Assembly: GCA_020633335.1 (NCBI GenBank) | Contig: JACKDU010000006.1 | Coordinates: 434,001-498,000, forward strand | Length of the DNA stretch: 64,000 bases | Reading direction: 5' to 3' | Source of the DNA: Myxococcales bacterium | Lineage (GTDB): Bacteria > Myxococcota_A > Polyangia > Nannocystales > Nannocystaceae | In this document: piece after piece, positions 53,750-63,186 of the stretch | How the letters are laid out: each line of letters begins with the position of its first letter | How positions within the stretch are numbered: the first letter of the stretch is position 1 | Notes under the pieces: generated by a model | What the model saw: only the letters and a program-made list of their open reading frames with translations | Database searches by the model: none | What the model was told of the DNA's origin: nothing | Translations under genes and position numbers: made by a program

Positions 53750-54484
53750 GTGAACCTCCTCCTCGTCGACGACGCCGATCTGATCGGCGAGGGCGTCGCC
53801 CGGATCGGCGGGCGCCGCTTGGAGCACGTCCGCAAGGTGCTGGGGGCGGGCGTCGGCGAGCGCCTCCGGGTCGGTCGGGTCGACGGCCTGGTCGGCGAGG
53901 GGACGATCGTCGCGGTCGACGGCGAGGCGATGGAGGTGCGCTTTGAGGTCGACGCGCCCCCGCCGGCGCCGCTCCCGGTGACCCTGGTCTTCGCGCTTCC
54001 GCGGCCGCCGAGCCTCCGCAAGGTGCTCCAGCAGGCGACCGCGCTCGGGGTCAAGCGCTTCGTGGCGATCGGCTCGGCCCGGGTCGAGCGCTCGTTCTGG
54101 GGCTCGTCGGCGCTGCGGCCGGCGGCCCTCCGCGAGGAGATGATCCTCGGGCTCGAGCAGGCGCGGGACACCGCGCTGCCGAGCTTCGAGTCCTGGCCCC
54201 GCCTCGGCGAGTTCATGCGCGAGCGCTGGCCGGCGCTGCGGGCGGCCGGGCGGCCGCTCCTCGCCGACGCCGGCGACGAGGTGACCTGTCCCTGTGGACA
54301 TGATGGGTCCGAGCTCGTCCTGGTGGTCGGGCCGGAGGGCGGCTTCATCGACCGCGAGATCGCCGGCTGGCTCGACGCGGGGTGCGAGCTCGTCCGCCTC
54401 GGGCCGCGGACGCTGCGGGTCGAGACCGCGGTCGTCGCCCTCCTCGGGCGGATGATCGGGCCGACGGCGCCCGCGGCCGGCTGA
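53750..54484 (+). CDS. rsmE: 16S rRNA (uracil1498-N3)-methyltransferase with inserted repeat
   Basis: A 244-residue SPOUT methyltransferase that modifies U1498 of 16S rRNA. The C-terminal AdoMet knot is clear (LVVGPEGGFIDREI, LVRLGPRTLRVETAVVALLG), as is the middle ALPRPPSLRKVLQQATALGVKRF region (KVLQQATALGV). Between the last helix and the VGPEGG strand lies an unusual TCPCGHDG segment, encoded by 54281-54305, which contains the palindrome TGTCCCTGTGGACA shared with an intergenic copy. The insertion keeps the frame. The start is GTG 53750, 23 bases after the regulator gene. Confidence 0.88.
   Translation: MNLLLVDDADLIGEGVARIGGRRLEHVRKVLGAGVGERLRVGRVDGLVGEGTIVAVDGEAMEVRFEVDAPPPAPLPVTLVFALPRPPSLRKVLQQATALGVKRFVAIGSARVERSFWGSSALRPAALREEMILGLEQARDTALPSFESWPRLGEFMRERWPALRAAGRPLLADAGDEVTCPCGHDGSELVLVVGPEGGFIDREIAGWLDAGCELVRLGPRTLRVETAVVALLGRMIGPTAPAAG
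54287..54300. repeat. TGTCC-N4-GGACA palindrome inside rsmE
   Basis: TGTCCCTGTGGACA. With flanks, ACCTGTCCCTGTGGACATGA matches ACCTGTCCCTCTGGACATCA at 25055-25073 at all but two positions. It is in frame and encodes Cys-rich residues foreign to RsmE. Confidence 0.6.
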
Positions 54485-54505
54485 GGCCCGCGCCGGGATC
54501 GACGA

Positions 54506-54535
54506 TTGACGGGGCCGCCTGGGGGCTCCTATGGT
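54506..54535 (+). promoter_or_regulatory. Sigma-70-type promoter deciding the egtB start
   Basis: TTGACG (54506-54511), an 18-nt spacer and TATGGT (54530-54535). The -10 box contains the ATG at 54531, so that codon cannot begin the transcript. GTG 54543 lies 7 nt after the box, giving a leaderless start. Confidence 0.65.
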
Positions 54536-54542
54536 CGCCGTC

Positions 54543-55802
54543 GTGCAGCCGACGATCGAGCGCTTTCGGGAGGTCCGCGGCCGCAGCGTCGCCCTGGCCG
54601 CGCCGCTCGCGGTCGACGATCTCCTCGCCCAGTCGATGGACGACGTGAGCCCGACGAAGTGGCACCTCGCCCACACGACCTGGTACTTCGAGCGCTTCGT
54701 CCTCGCCCGCACCGACGGCTTCGCGCCGGTCGATCCGCGCCACGACTTCCTCTTCAACTCCTACTACGACGCGGTCGGGCCCCGGCACCCGCGGCCGCGG
54801 CGCTCGCTGATCACCCGGCCGACCCTCGACGACGTCTGGGCCTACCGCCGGGCGATCGACGCGGCGATGGAGCGCCTCCTCGAGGCCGGCGTCGACGACG
54901 AGCTCGCCTTCGTGATCGAGGTCGGGCTCGCCCACGAGGAGCAGCACCAGGAGCTGATCCTCACCGACATCAAACATGTCCTCGGGACCAGCCTCTTCCA
55001 GGCCGCCTACCGGCCGGCGCCCGCCGAGTCCGCTGCCGCGTCCGCGCCGGGGCCGGCGCCCGCCGGCTGGCGGGCCTTCGCCGAGGGGATCCACGAGATC
55101 GGCCACGACGGCCGCGGCTTCGCCTTCGACAACGAGGGGCCCCGCCACCGGGTCTTCCTCGAGGCCTTCGAGATCGCCGCGCGGACGATCACCTGCGGCG
55201 AGCTCTGCGAGTTCATCGCCGACGGCGGCTACGAGACGCCCTCGCTCTGGGTCGCCGAGGGCTGGGCGCGGGTCCAGGCCGAGGGCTGGGGGGCGCCGCT
55301 CTACTGGGAGGGCGGCGGCGACGAGCGCTGGCTCTACACGCTCCACGGCCGCCAGGAGGTCGATCCGGCGGCGCCGGCCTGCCACCTGAGCTGGTTCGAG
55401 GCCGACGCCTTCGCCCGCTGGGCCGGCGCGCGGCTGCCGAGCGAGGCCGAGTGGGAGGTCGCATGCGCGGCCGCGCTCGCCGACGGCGACGCGGCGACGC
55501 GGGCGATCCACGACGCCGGCGCGGCGCTCCTCCACCCGCGGCCGGCCGGCGGCGGCGGCCTCCAGCAGATGCTCGGCTCGGTGTGGGAGTGGAGCGCGAG
55601 CCCCTACGTCGCCTACCCGCGCTCGCGCCCGTGGGCCGGCGCCCTCGGCGAGTACAACGGCAAGTTCATGTCGAGCCAGGTCGTCCTCCGGGGCGGCTCC
55701 TGCTTCACGCCGCCGGGGCACACCCGGCCGACCTACCGCAACTTCTTCCCGCCGGCGACGCGCTGGCAGATGAGCGGCGCCCGCCTGGCCCGCTGGATCT
55801 GA
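54543..55802 (+). CDS. egtB: EgtB-type ergothioneine biosynthesis enzyme
   Basis: A 419-residue protein of the EgtB/formylglycine-enzyme-like group, an iron-dependent sulfoxide synthase acting on hercynine. The N-terminal DinB-like part carries SPTKWHLAHTTWYFE and the iron-binding HEEQHQELILTDIKH. The C-terminal FGE-sulfatase domain has LSWFEADAFARWAGARLPSEAEWE (split as LSWFEADAF and RLPSEAEWE) and VLRGGSCFTPPGH, with the NFFPPATRWQ end. No egtD methyltransferase is next to it. GTG 54543 is preferred over ATG 54531, which lies inside the -10 box. Confidence 0.88.
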   Translation: MQPTIERFREVRGRSVALAAPLAVDDLLAQSMDDVSPTKWHLAHTTWYFERFVLARTDGFAPVDPRHDFLFNSYYDAVGPRHPRPRRSLITRPTLDDVWAYRRAIDAAMERLLEAGVDDELAFVIEVGLAHEEQHQELILTDIKHVLGTSLFQAAYRPAPAESAAASAPGPAPAGWRAFAEGIHEIGHDGRGFAFDNEGPRHRVFLEAFEIAARTITCGELCEFIADGGYETPSLWVAEGWARVQAEGWGAPLYWEGGGDERWLYTLHGRQEVDPAAPACHLSWFEADAFARWAGARLPSEAEWEVACAAALADGDAATRAIHDAGAALLHPRPAGGGGLQQMLGSVWEWSASPYVAYPRSRPWAGALGEYNGKFMSSQVVLRGGSCFTPPGHTRPTYRNFFPPATRWQMSGARLARWI

Positions 55803-55897
55803 GCGGAGGGCCCGATGGAGAGCGCGCTGGTTGACGCGGCTCGCGGCGTCGCGCCGCTCCACCCCTTCGCGCGGGTCCGGGGGCCCGGAGGGTCGTA

Positions 55898-57367
55898 GTG
55901 GATCGCCGCGCGTGGGGCTCGCGGCTGGTGGCCGCGCTCCTCCTCGTCGGCCTCGCCTACGGCCTCTACCAGGGTCGTCGCGCCTTCATCCGCGCCTTCT
56001 TCGGCGACGGGAGCGTGACCGTCGCGGGCGGGCCGCGCGGGCCCTGGAGCGACGGCGGCCTGGGGCCGGCGCCGCGGGTCCGGGTGGTCCTCATCGACGG
56101 CCTCGGGCGATCGCGTGCGCTCGGCCGGCCGGCGTTTGATCGCCTCTGCGCCGCCGGCCGCGAGCTCCGCGTCGACGTCGGCTTCCCGACGGTCTCCTTG
56201 CCCGTGCAACATGTCCTTTGGACCGGGCGGACCCAGCAGGAGTCGGGCGTCCTCTATCGGATCCCGGCGCTGGCCGAGCCGCCGGTCGACGCGCTGCCGG
56301 CGTTCGTCGAGTCGAGGGCGATCGCCGAGTCGCACCCGGCGATCGTCCACTCCTTCGGCTTCGCCGCCGCCGAGCCGCCCCTCGCCGTCGGCGACGCGCT
56401 CCCCGAGGGCTGGCGCGCGGGCTTCGACGAGGCCGCGATCGCGGCGGTCGCGGAGCCGACCCGGCTGGTCTTCGTCCACGTCCTCCGGGTCGACGAGGCG
56501 GGGCACGCGGAGGGGGCCGACGCCGCGGCCTACGAGGACGCTGCGGCCGCCGCGGACGCGCTCCTGGGGCGCCTCTGGGCCGCCGATCCCGGCGCCCGCT
56601 GGCTCGTCCTCGCCGACCACGGCCATCGTCCAGGCGGCGGGCACGGCGGGCCGGAGCTTGCGATCCGCCAGGTCCGCGCCTGTCTCCAGGGTCCGGGGAT
56701 CGACGCGAGCGCCGCGGTGATCGACGCTCGCCTCGTCGATCTCTCCCGGGCGCTCGCCGACTCGCTGGGGATCGGTCCCTCGCCCGGGAGCGCCGGTCTG
56801 CCCTGGTCGGCGGTGATCGCCGGCGACGCGCCGCCGGCCGAGCTCCCGCGACCCTCGGCAGGGCGCTGGGTGGTCGCGCTCCTCGGCGCCCTCGCGCTGG
56901 TGGCCGCCGGGCTCGTGTCCGCCGGCCGCGGCCTCCGCTGGGGGCCCCTGGTCTGGCCGCTCCTCGCCCACGGCGGCCTCATCGCCTTCGTCGGGCCCCT
57001 GACGCTCTCCAACCCCGCGGTCTACCCTCCGCTGGGGGCTGCGCTCATCGCCGCGGCGGCGCCCGGCTGGGTCGCCCTGGTGGTCACGCTTATCGTTGTT
57101 CTGCGGCGCTCTCGGACCCTCGTCGCCCTCGTCTCGCCGCTCTTCGGCGGCCTCGCGCCGGTCTTTTTCTGCGGCGTCCTCGCGGGCGTCGGCGGTGGCG
57201 AGCCCCCGCTGATCCCGATCTGGAGCGCCGAGTGCAGCGCATGGATGGCGCTCGCCTGGGTCGCCGCCCTGGTGACGGCGATGGTGACGGCGATGGCCGC
57301 GGTGATCGCCGCGGCGGCGCCGACGTCCCCACGCGACCCCGCGTCCGGGGCCTCGCGCGCCCGCTAG
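55898..57367 (+). CDS. Membrane-anchored alkaline-phosphatase-superfamily protein
   Basis: A 489-residue protein starting at GTG 55898. One N-terminal TM (about 8-25) leads into an alkaline-phosphatase-fold domain: metal Asp in RVVLIDGLGRSR, the nucleophile region FPTVSLPVQHVLWTGRTQQ, and the metal motif LADHGHRPGGGHGG. The last 150 residues hold about five TM helices. It resembles nucleotide pyrophosphatase/phosphodiesterase or sulfatase-like enzymes, and the substrate is unknown. The coding stretch AACATGTCCTTTGGACC (56208-56224) with rare codons nearly equals one in egtB. Confidence 0.8.
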   Translation: MDRRAWGSRLVAALLLVGLAYGLYQGRRAFIRAFFGDGSVTVAGGPRGPWSDGGLGPAPRVRVVLIDGLGRSRALGRPAFDRLCAAGRELRVDVGFPTVSLPVQHVLWTGRTQQESGVLYRIPALAEPPVDALPAFVESRAIAESHPAIVHSFGFAAAEPPLAVGDALPEGWRAGFDEAAIAAVAEPTRLVFVHVLRVDEAGHAEGADAAAYEDAAAAADALLGRLWAADPGARWLVLADHGHRPGGGHGGPELAIRQVRACLQGPGIDASAAVIDARLVDLSRALADSLGIGPSPGSAGLPWSAVIAGDAPPAELPRPSAGRWVVALLGALALVAAGLVSAGRGLRWGPLVWPLLAHGGLIAFVGPLTLSNPAVYPPLGAALIAAAAPGWVALVVTLIVVLRRSRTLVALVSPLFGGLAPVFFCGVLAGVGGGEPPLIPIWSAECSAWMALAWVAALVTAMVTAMAAVIAAAAPTSPRDPASGASRAR

Positions 57368-57481
57368 CACGTCGAGGTGCGAAGTCGCCCATGAACATGC
57401 AAGCGTCCCGCGGCGCCTTTGGCCCAGGGTCGAATCGTGGGCGCCCGCAAGAGGACGTGGTAGGGTCAAGTATTCTGATGG

Positions 57482-57485
57482 CGGA
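57482..57485 (+). promoter_or_regulatory. GGAG ribosome site deciding a start
   Basis: GGAG lies 10 nt before ATG 57496 and after a possible -10 box TATTCT (57471-57476). The earlier in-frame ATGs at 57391 and 57478 have no such site. Confidence 0.5.
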
Positions 57486-57495
57486 GATCTTGAAG

Positions 57496-58206
57496 ATGAA
57501 GATGATTCGCGGCTTGCGTTCCGGTGCGGTCCTCCTCCTTGTCTGCGGGATCGCGGCCTGCGCTGGCGATGACAGCCGCGGCACCTCCGGCTTCTCGGCG
57601 GGCTATGGCATGACCAACCCGTCCACACAGACCGCCAGCGCGAGCGCCAGCGCGAGCGCCAGCGCAGGCTCCTCGTCCTCGGGCTCCTCCGGGATGATCT
57701 CGGGGACCGAGGACGCGAGCAGCGGCTCGAGCGACGACGCGACCAGCGACGTCTCGACCAGCGACATGTCGACGAGCTCGACGTCGACGTCCTCGACCTC
57801 GACGTCCTCGACCTCGACGAGCTCGACCTCGACGTCCTCGACCTCGACGTCCTCGACCTCCACGACCTCGACCTCGTCCTCCTCGTCGTCGTCCTCGACC
57901 TCGGGCGGGGCCAACGATCCGCAGCCGGGCAACGGCCTCTACTCCGACTGCGCGATGGTCAACAACTGCGACTTCCTCTGCCTCCAGCTCCAGGACGCCA
58001 ACATGATGATCCTCGACGGCTTCTGCTCGAAGGAGTGCGCGAGCGCCAACGACTGCGTGCCGGCGCCGCAGAGCAAGGGGACCGTCACCTGCATCGCCGG
58101 CGTCGGCTACTGCGCGATCTCCTGCACAGTCGACGCCGACTGCCCGATCGGCATGACCTGCGAGGGCGTCAACATCAACAACATGAACCAGTACTACTGC
58201 TGGTAG
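57496..58206 (+). CDS. Lipoprotein with Ser/Thr repeat spacer and Cys-rich domain
   Basis: A 236-residue protein. MKMIRGLRSGAVLLLVCG leads to the lipobox IAAC. A long spacer follows: Ala-Ser repeats, then a tract of at least six SSTST-type pentapeptides, then Ser only. The C-terminal domain (about 150-236) has ten Cys in a pattern with DCPIGMTCEG, probably disulfide-rich and outside the cell. The Ser/Thr codons form a near-perfect TCGACCTCGACG-like DNA repeat (about 57775-57870) prone to length change. Starting at 57496 gives the best ribosome site and signal peptide. Function unknown. Confidence 0.7.
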   Translation: MKMIRGLRSGAVLLLVCGIAACAGDDSRGTSGFSAGYGMTNPSTQTASASASASASAGSSSSGSSGMISGTEDASSGSSDDATSDVSTSDMSTSSTSTSSTSTSSTSTSSTSTSSTSTSSTSTTSTSSSSSSSSTSGGANDPQPGNGLYSDCAMVNNCDFLCLQLQDANMMILDGFCSKECASANDCVPAPQSKGTVTCIAGVGYCAISCTVDADCPIGMTCEGVNINNMNQYYCW

Positions 58207-58242
58207 GCGGCGACGCCGGGCGCGACCCGGCGCGGACGCGAA

Positions 58243-58275
58243 GACGCGGCGTGGGGGCTCCCTCCACGCCGTGTC
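58243..58275. terminator. Bidirectional hairpin between convergent genes
   Basis: A 15-base-pair stem (58243-58257 with 58261-58275, two G-T pairs) and a 3-base loop, centred between the stops at 58206 and 58286. There is no T-run but the hairpin is very stable. It probably ends transcription from both sides. Confidence 0.7.
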
Positions 58276-58285
58276 GCGTTCTGGG

Positions 58286-60529
58286 CTAGCGGGGATCGAC
58301 GACCGCGGCCGGGTTGCGGGCGGCCCGCTCGCGGAGGCGGCGGCCGCGGGTGGTCCGGTCGAGGTTGACGGTCGGCGCGGCCTGGAAGATCTGGGTGAGC
58401 TCGCCGACCCGCGCCGGCTCGCTCGCGGCGAGGTTTCGGCGCTCCTCGAAGTCAGCGGCGAGGTCGTAGAGCTCGGTGATGTTGTCCTCGCTCCGCAGCA
58501 TCAGCTTGTGGGGCCAGACGATCACGCCGCGCTGGTCGCTCTCGTTGAGGACGATCGGCCGGGTCTCGCGGCGGAGATCCTCGGGGGCGCTGGCGAGCAG
58601 GTGGGGGAGGAGGGTCGCGCCGTCGAGGCCCTCCGGGGGCGGCGAGGGCGAGAGCGAGAGGAGGGTCGGGGCGATGTCGACGAGCGAGACCGCGGCCGCC
58701 GCCCTCGCCGGCGGGTTGCCCGGCAGGCGGATCGCCAGCGGGACGTGGACCAGCGGGTTGTAGAGGACCCGCCCGTGGTTGTCGGGGAGGCGCGGATCCT
58801 CGCCGAGGCCCTCGCCGTGATCGCTGGCGAGGACGACGATCGCCCGCTCCCAGAGGCCGCGCTCCTGGAGGCCGGCGATCAGGCGGGCGAGGCCGCGGTC
58901 GACGAGGCCGACGGTCGCCCGGTACTTCGGCGCCTTGCCGGGGTCGAGGGGGCGGCCGGCGAGGAGCTCCTGGAGGTGGCGATCGCCGAGCTCGATCTCG
59001 CCGTGCTCGTGGACGTCGAAGTAGTGGATCCAGAGGACGATCGGCGCGGCGGCGCGATCGCTGGCGAGGTGGCGATCGACGAGCTCGAGGCCGAGCGCGG
59101 TGGTCCGCTCGGAGGTCGCGTAGGAGCCGACGTCGCGCTGGTGGAGGTCGTTGACCAGGCGGCGGTAGTCGCCGAGGCCGCGGGTGATCAGGGTCTTGCC
59201 GACGTAGCGGAGGACCTCGCTCGGGATCACCGCGTAGCCCTCGTAGCCGCGCTCGTGGAGCGCCTCGAAGAGGGTCGTGTCGACGGTCGAGAAGGGGTCG
59301 ACGTGGCCGGTGAGGAGGGTCGACATCGAGAGATCGGTGCCGGCCGCCGGCGCGAAGGCCCGGGTGAAGACCACCGACTCGTCGAGGAGCCCGAAGATCG
59401 CCGGGTAGTCCGCGCGGTTCTGGGGGGTGTCCTCGAGGACATCCGCCCGCAGGGCGTCGACGGTGATCACGAGGATCGGCGCGCCGGCGAGGCGGGCGCG
59501 GAGGGCCTGGACCTCGTCGCCCTCGAGCCAGGCGCCGACCTGCTCGACCCGCGCCTCCTCGGCCTGGTCCAGGGCCGCGGCGACGTCCTCGCGGGCGACG
59601 TAGCCGTCGCAGTCTTCGTCGATCGCGTTGCCGACGATCTCGCGGGCGTCGGGGTTGATCGCCGGGTCGTTGTCGTCGCAGTCGGGGCCGCCGAGGACCG
59701 CCGCGAAGCCGTCGCCGTCGCCGTCGAGGAGCGCGCGGGCGACCCGGACCAGCATCCGCGTGTGCATCCCGCGGGTGGCGACGGCGAGGCGGCTCTCCGG
59801 GCTCTGAAGCCCGCTCTCGAGGCAGAGGCCGAGGCTGAGGAGCGCGAGGAGGGCGGCGGCCGCGAGGGCGAACGCGGCCGGGCCCGGGGGTCGCGGACGC
59901 GGGGCCGCCGGGGTGACGAGGAGGCGGATCCCGAGGCCGGCGCAGACCAGCGCGGCGATCACCAGGGCGGTGTGGACGTCGGGGTACTCGGTGCGGAAGA
60001 GGCCGCGGTTGGCGGCCTCGAGCGCCGCCGTGAGGGCGAGGAGGGCGAGGCCGGCGAGCTTGCGGCGGCGGTCGACGACCGCGACCAGGGTCGCCGGATG
60101 GGGCGCCTGACCGGCGAAGGGGAGCTCGAGCCAGCGCGACGTGAGGGTGAGGACGAGGGCGAGGCCGACGAAGCCGAGCGTCGGCAGGACGAAGGGCATC
60201 GCCGCGGCCCCCGGGAGGGTGCTGGCGAAGGCGCCCTCAAAGAGGTGGGCGGCGACCGGGACGAGGACGATGAGGCTGGCGAGCGCCCGCGCGGCCGCGA
60301 CCCAGAGGCCGCCGCGGCCGCGGAGCCGGAGGGCGAGGGCGACCCACTCGCCGGCGAGGAGGACGAGGGCGACCGCGACCCCGAGCCCCGCCAGGAGGCT
60401 CGCGCTGACCCAGAGGAGGTGGGCGTCGAGGGGCGCGAGCGCGAGCGCCTCGATCGGCGCCAGGAGGGCGGCGCCGGCGAGGCCCGTGAGGAGCGAGCGG
60501 ATCGCCCAGGTGCTCGGCGGGGCGGGCAT
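58286..60529 (-). CDS. Membrane sulfatase-like enzyme with MopE-type calcium motif
   Basis: A 747-residue protein. About seven TM helices (1-250) are followed by a MopE-like insert: DGDGDGFAAVLGGPDCDDND and NAIDEDCDGY, near residues 268-310, which should bind calcium. The rest is a sulfatase/phosphoethanolamine-transferase fold: VITVDALRADVL, the nucleophile loop GTDLSMSTLLTGH, HYFDVHEHGE and ASDHGEGLGE. The nucleophile is Ser or Thr rather than Cys, so it may be a transferase, not a formylglycine sulfatase. It probably acts on an envelope polymer outside the membrane. The substrate is unknown. Confidence 0.85.
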   Translation of the reverse strand: MPAPPSTWAIRSLLTGLAGAALLAPIEALALAPLDAHLLWVSASLLAGLGVAVALVLLAGEWVALALRLRGRGGLWVAAARALASLIVLVPVAAHLFEGAFASTLPGAAAMPFVLPTLGFVGLALVLTLTSRWLELPFAGQAPHPATLVAVVDRRRKLAGLALLALTAALEAANRGLFRTEYPDVHTALVIAALVCAGLGIRLLVTPAAPRPRPPGPAAFALAAAALLALLSLGLCLESGLQSPESRLAVATRGMHTRMLVRVARALLDGDGDGFAAVLGGPDCDDNDPAINPDAREIVGNAIDEDCDGYVAREDVAAALDQAEEARVEQVGAWLEGDEVQALRARLAGAPILVITVDALRADVLEDTPQNRADYPAIFGLLDESVVFTRAFAPAAGTDLSMSTLLTGHVDPFSTVDTTLFEALHERGYEGYAVIPSEVLRYVGKTLITRGLGDYRRLVNDLHQRDVGSYATSERTTALGLELVDRHLASDRAAAPIVLWIHYFDVHEHGEIELGDRHLQELLAGRPLDPGKAPKYRATVGLVDRGLARLIAGLQERGLWERAIVVLASDHGEGLGEDPRLPDNHGRVLYNPLVHVPLAIRLPGNPPARAAAAVSLVDIAPTLLSLSPSPPPEGLDGATLLPHLLASAPEDLRRETRPIVLNESDQRGVIVWPHKLMLRSEDNITELYDLAADFEERRNLAASEPARVGELTQIFQAAPTVNLDRTTRGRRLRERAARNPAAVVDPR
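59428..59441. repeat. TGTCC-N4-GGACA palindrome inside the sulfatase gene
   Basis: TGTCCTCGAGGACA, a fully self-complementary 14-mer in the coding region for ADVLEDTPQ, near the conserved metal-site strand. It is the fourth copy of the spacing-4 palindrome. Confidence 0.5.
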
Positions 60530-60565
60530 CGGCGGCCGAGGATACCAGCGGGGGGCGACCGCTAC

Positions 60566-62248
<1,683 letters not shown>

Positions 62249-62259
62249 GATCGCTTTCC

Positions 62260-62331
62260 TCCGCCGGCATGACCCGGATCAGGTTCAGGGGTCTCTCTCA
62301 GGTCCGGCCGTCCGGCCGAGCCACCCCCAGC
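62260..62331 (-). ncRNA. TPP riboswitch (thi box) controlling thiC
   Basis: Read on the minus strand, the conserved elements are in order: GGGGGTGGCTC, CTGAGAGAGACCCC, TGAACCTGATCCGGGTC and ATGCCGGCGGAGG. The last overlaps the thiC ribosome site (GGAGG), which fits translational control by sequestering it. Confidence 0.93.
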
Positions 62332-62502
62332 GCTCTGGGCGGAGACGATACACCAGGTGACCGGCGGCCGCCCGCCAGCGCGCGGGGCGGATGATCTCAT
62401 CCAGGATCAGGAGGTCGGTTACCCCTACGTCCCACGCCGCGCGGCGGTGAATGCGGACCGGATCCGGCGATCCGGCGGTCGTCAGCGGCGGGCAGGAGCA
62501 CC

Positions 62503-63114
62503 ATGCGTCTTTCCACGGCACTCTTCTCGGTCATCTTCTTCGGTCTCGGCCTCGGGCTCGGCCTCGGCGGCTGCGTCCCGCTCCCGGGGGACATGACCAT
62601 CGGCGACAGCGACGAGAGCTCGACCGGCGAGGGGTCGACCGGCGAGGGGTCGACCGGCGAGGGGTCGACCGACGACGGCTACGGCGACGTGTCGACCAGC
62701 GGCGACGACACCCAGGGCGGCGAGTCCAGCGGCGCGCCGGGGTCGAGCGCGACGGGCGCGGTCGGCTACGTGTGCGGCGACGGGGTCGTCGATCCCGGTG
62801 AGGCCTGCGACGACGGCGACGTCGACAACAGCGACGCCTGCCTGACCACCTGCGAGGTCGCGCGCTGCGGCGACGGCTACCTCCACAGCGGCGCCGAGGA
62901 GTGTGACGACGGCAACGACGTCGAGGACGACTTCTGCACCAGCGAGTGCGTCGCCGCCCGCTGCGACGACGGCATCCGCAACGGCAACGAGACCACCGTC
63001 GACTGCGGCGGCTTCTGCCTCGGCTGCCCGATGGGCGGGGAGTGCGACGTCGATCTCGACTGCCTCAGCGGCTACTGCGGCGACGGCGTGTGCATGAGCC
63101 CGCCGGCGGACTGA
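62503..63114 (+). CDS. Lipoprotein with DUF4215-type Cys-rich repeats
   Basis: A 203-residue protein. The signal core is very Gly/Leu-rich (FGLGLGLGLGGC, Cys24). A spacer has four near-identical STGEG units. Two and a half copies of the myxobacterial Cys-rich repeat follow (CGDGVVDPGEACDDGD, CGDGYLHSGAEECDDGN, then a divergent CDDGIRNGNE), each with the Asp-rich turn of DUF4215. It ends in a Cys-rich knob. It is probably surface-exposed and disulfide-bonded. Function unknown. It is convergent with the sigma-54 activator at the window end; a CCTG-TCTG-CAGG hairpin (63132-63143) lies between. Confidence 0.78.
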   Translation: MRLSTALFSVIFFGLGLGLGLGGCVPLPGDMTIGDSDESSTGEGSTGEGSTGEGSTDDGYGDVSTSGDDTQGGESSGAPGSSATGAVGYVCGDGVVDPGEACDDGDVDNSDACLTTCEVARCGDGYLHSGAEECDDGNDVEDDFCTSECVAARCDDGIRNGNETTVDCGGFCLGCPMGGECDVDLDCLSGYCGDGVCMSPPAD

Positions 63115-63186
63115 GCGGCCTCTGCGGTCAACCTGTCTGCAGGGCCAGGTCGCGGACGGCGGGCGGCGGGGCGAGGTCGTGGCGGC

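Noticed and set aside
57775..57905. CRISPR-like regular repeats
   Set aside because: The repeats are in-frame Ser/Thr codons of a lipoprotein spacer, without unique spacers or cas genes nearby.
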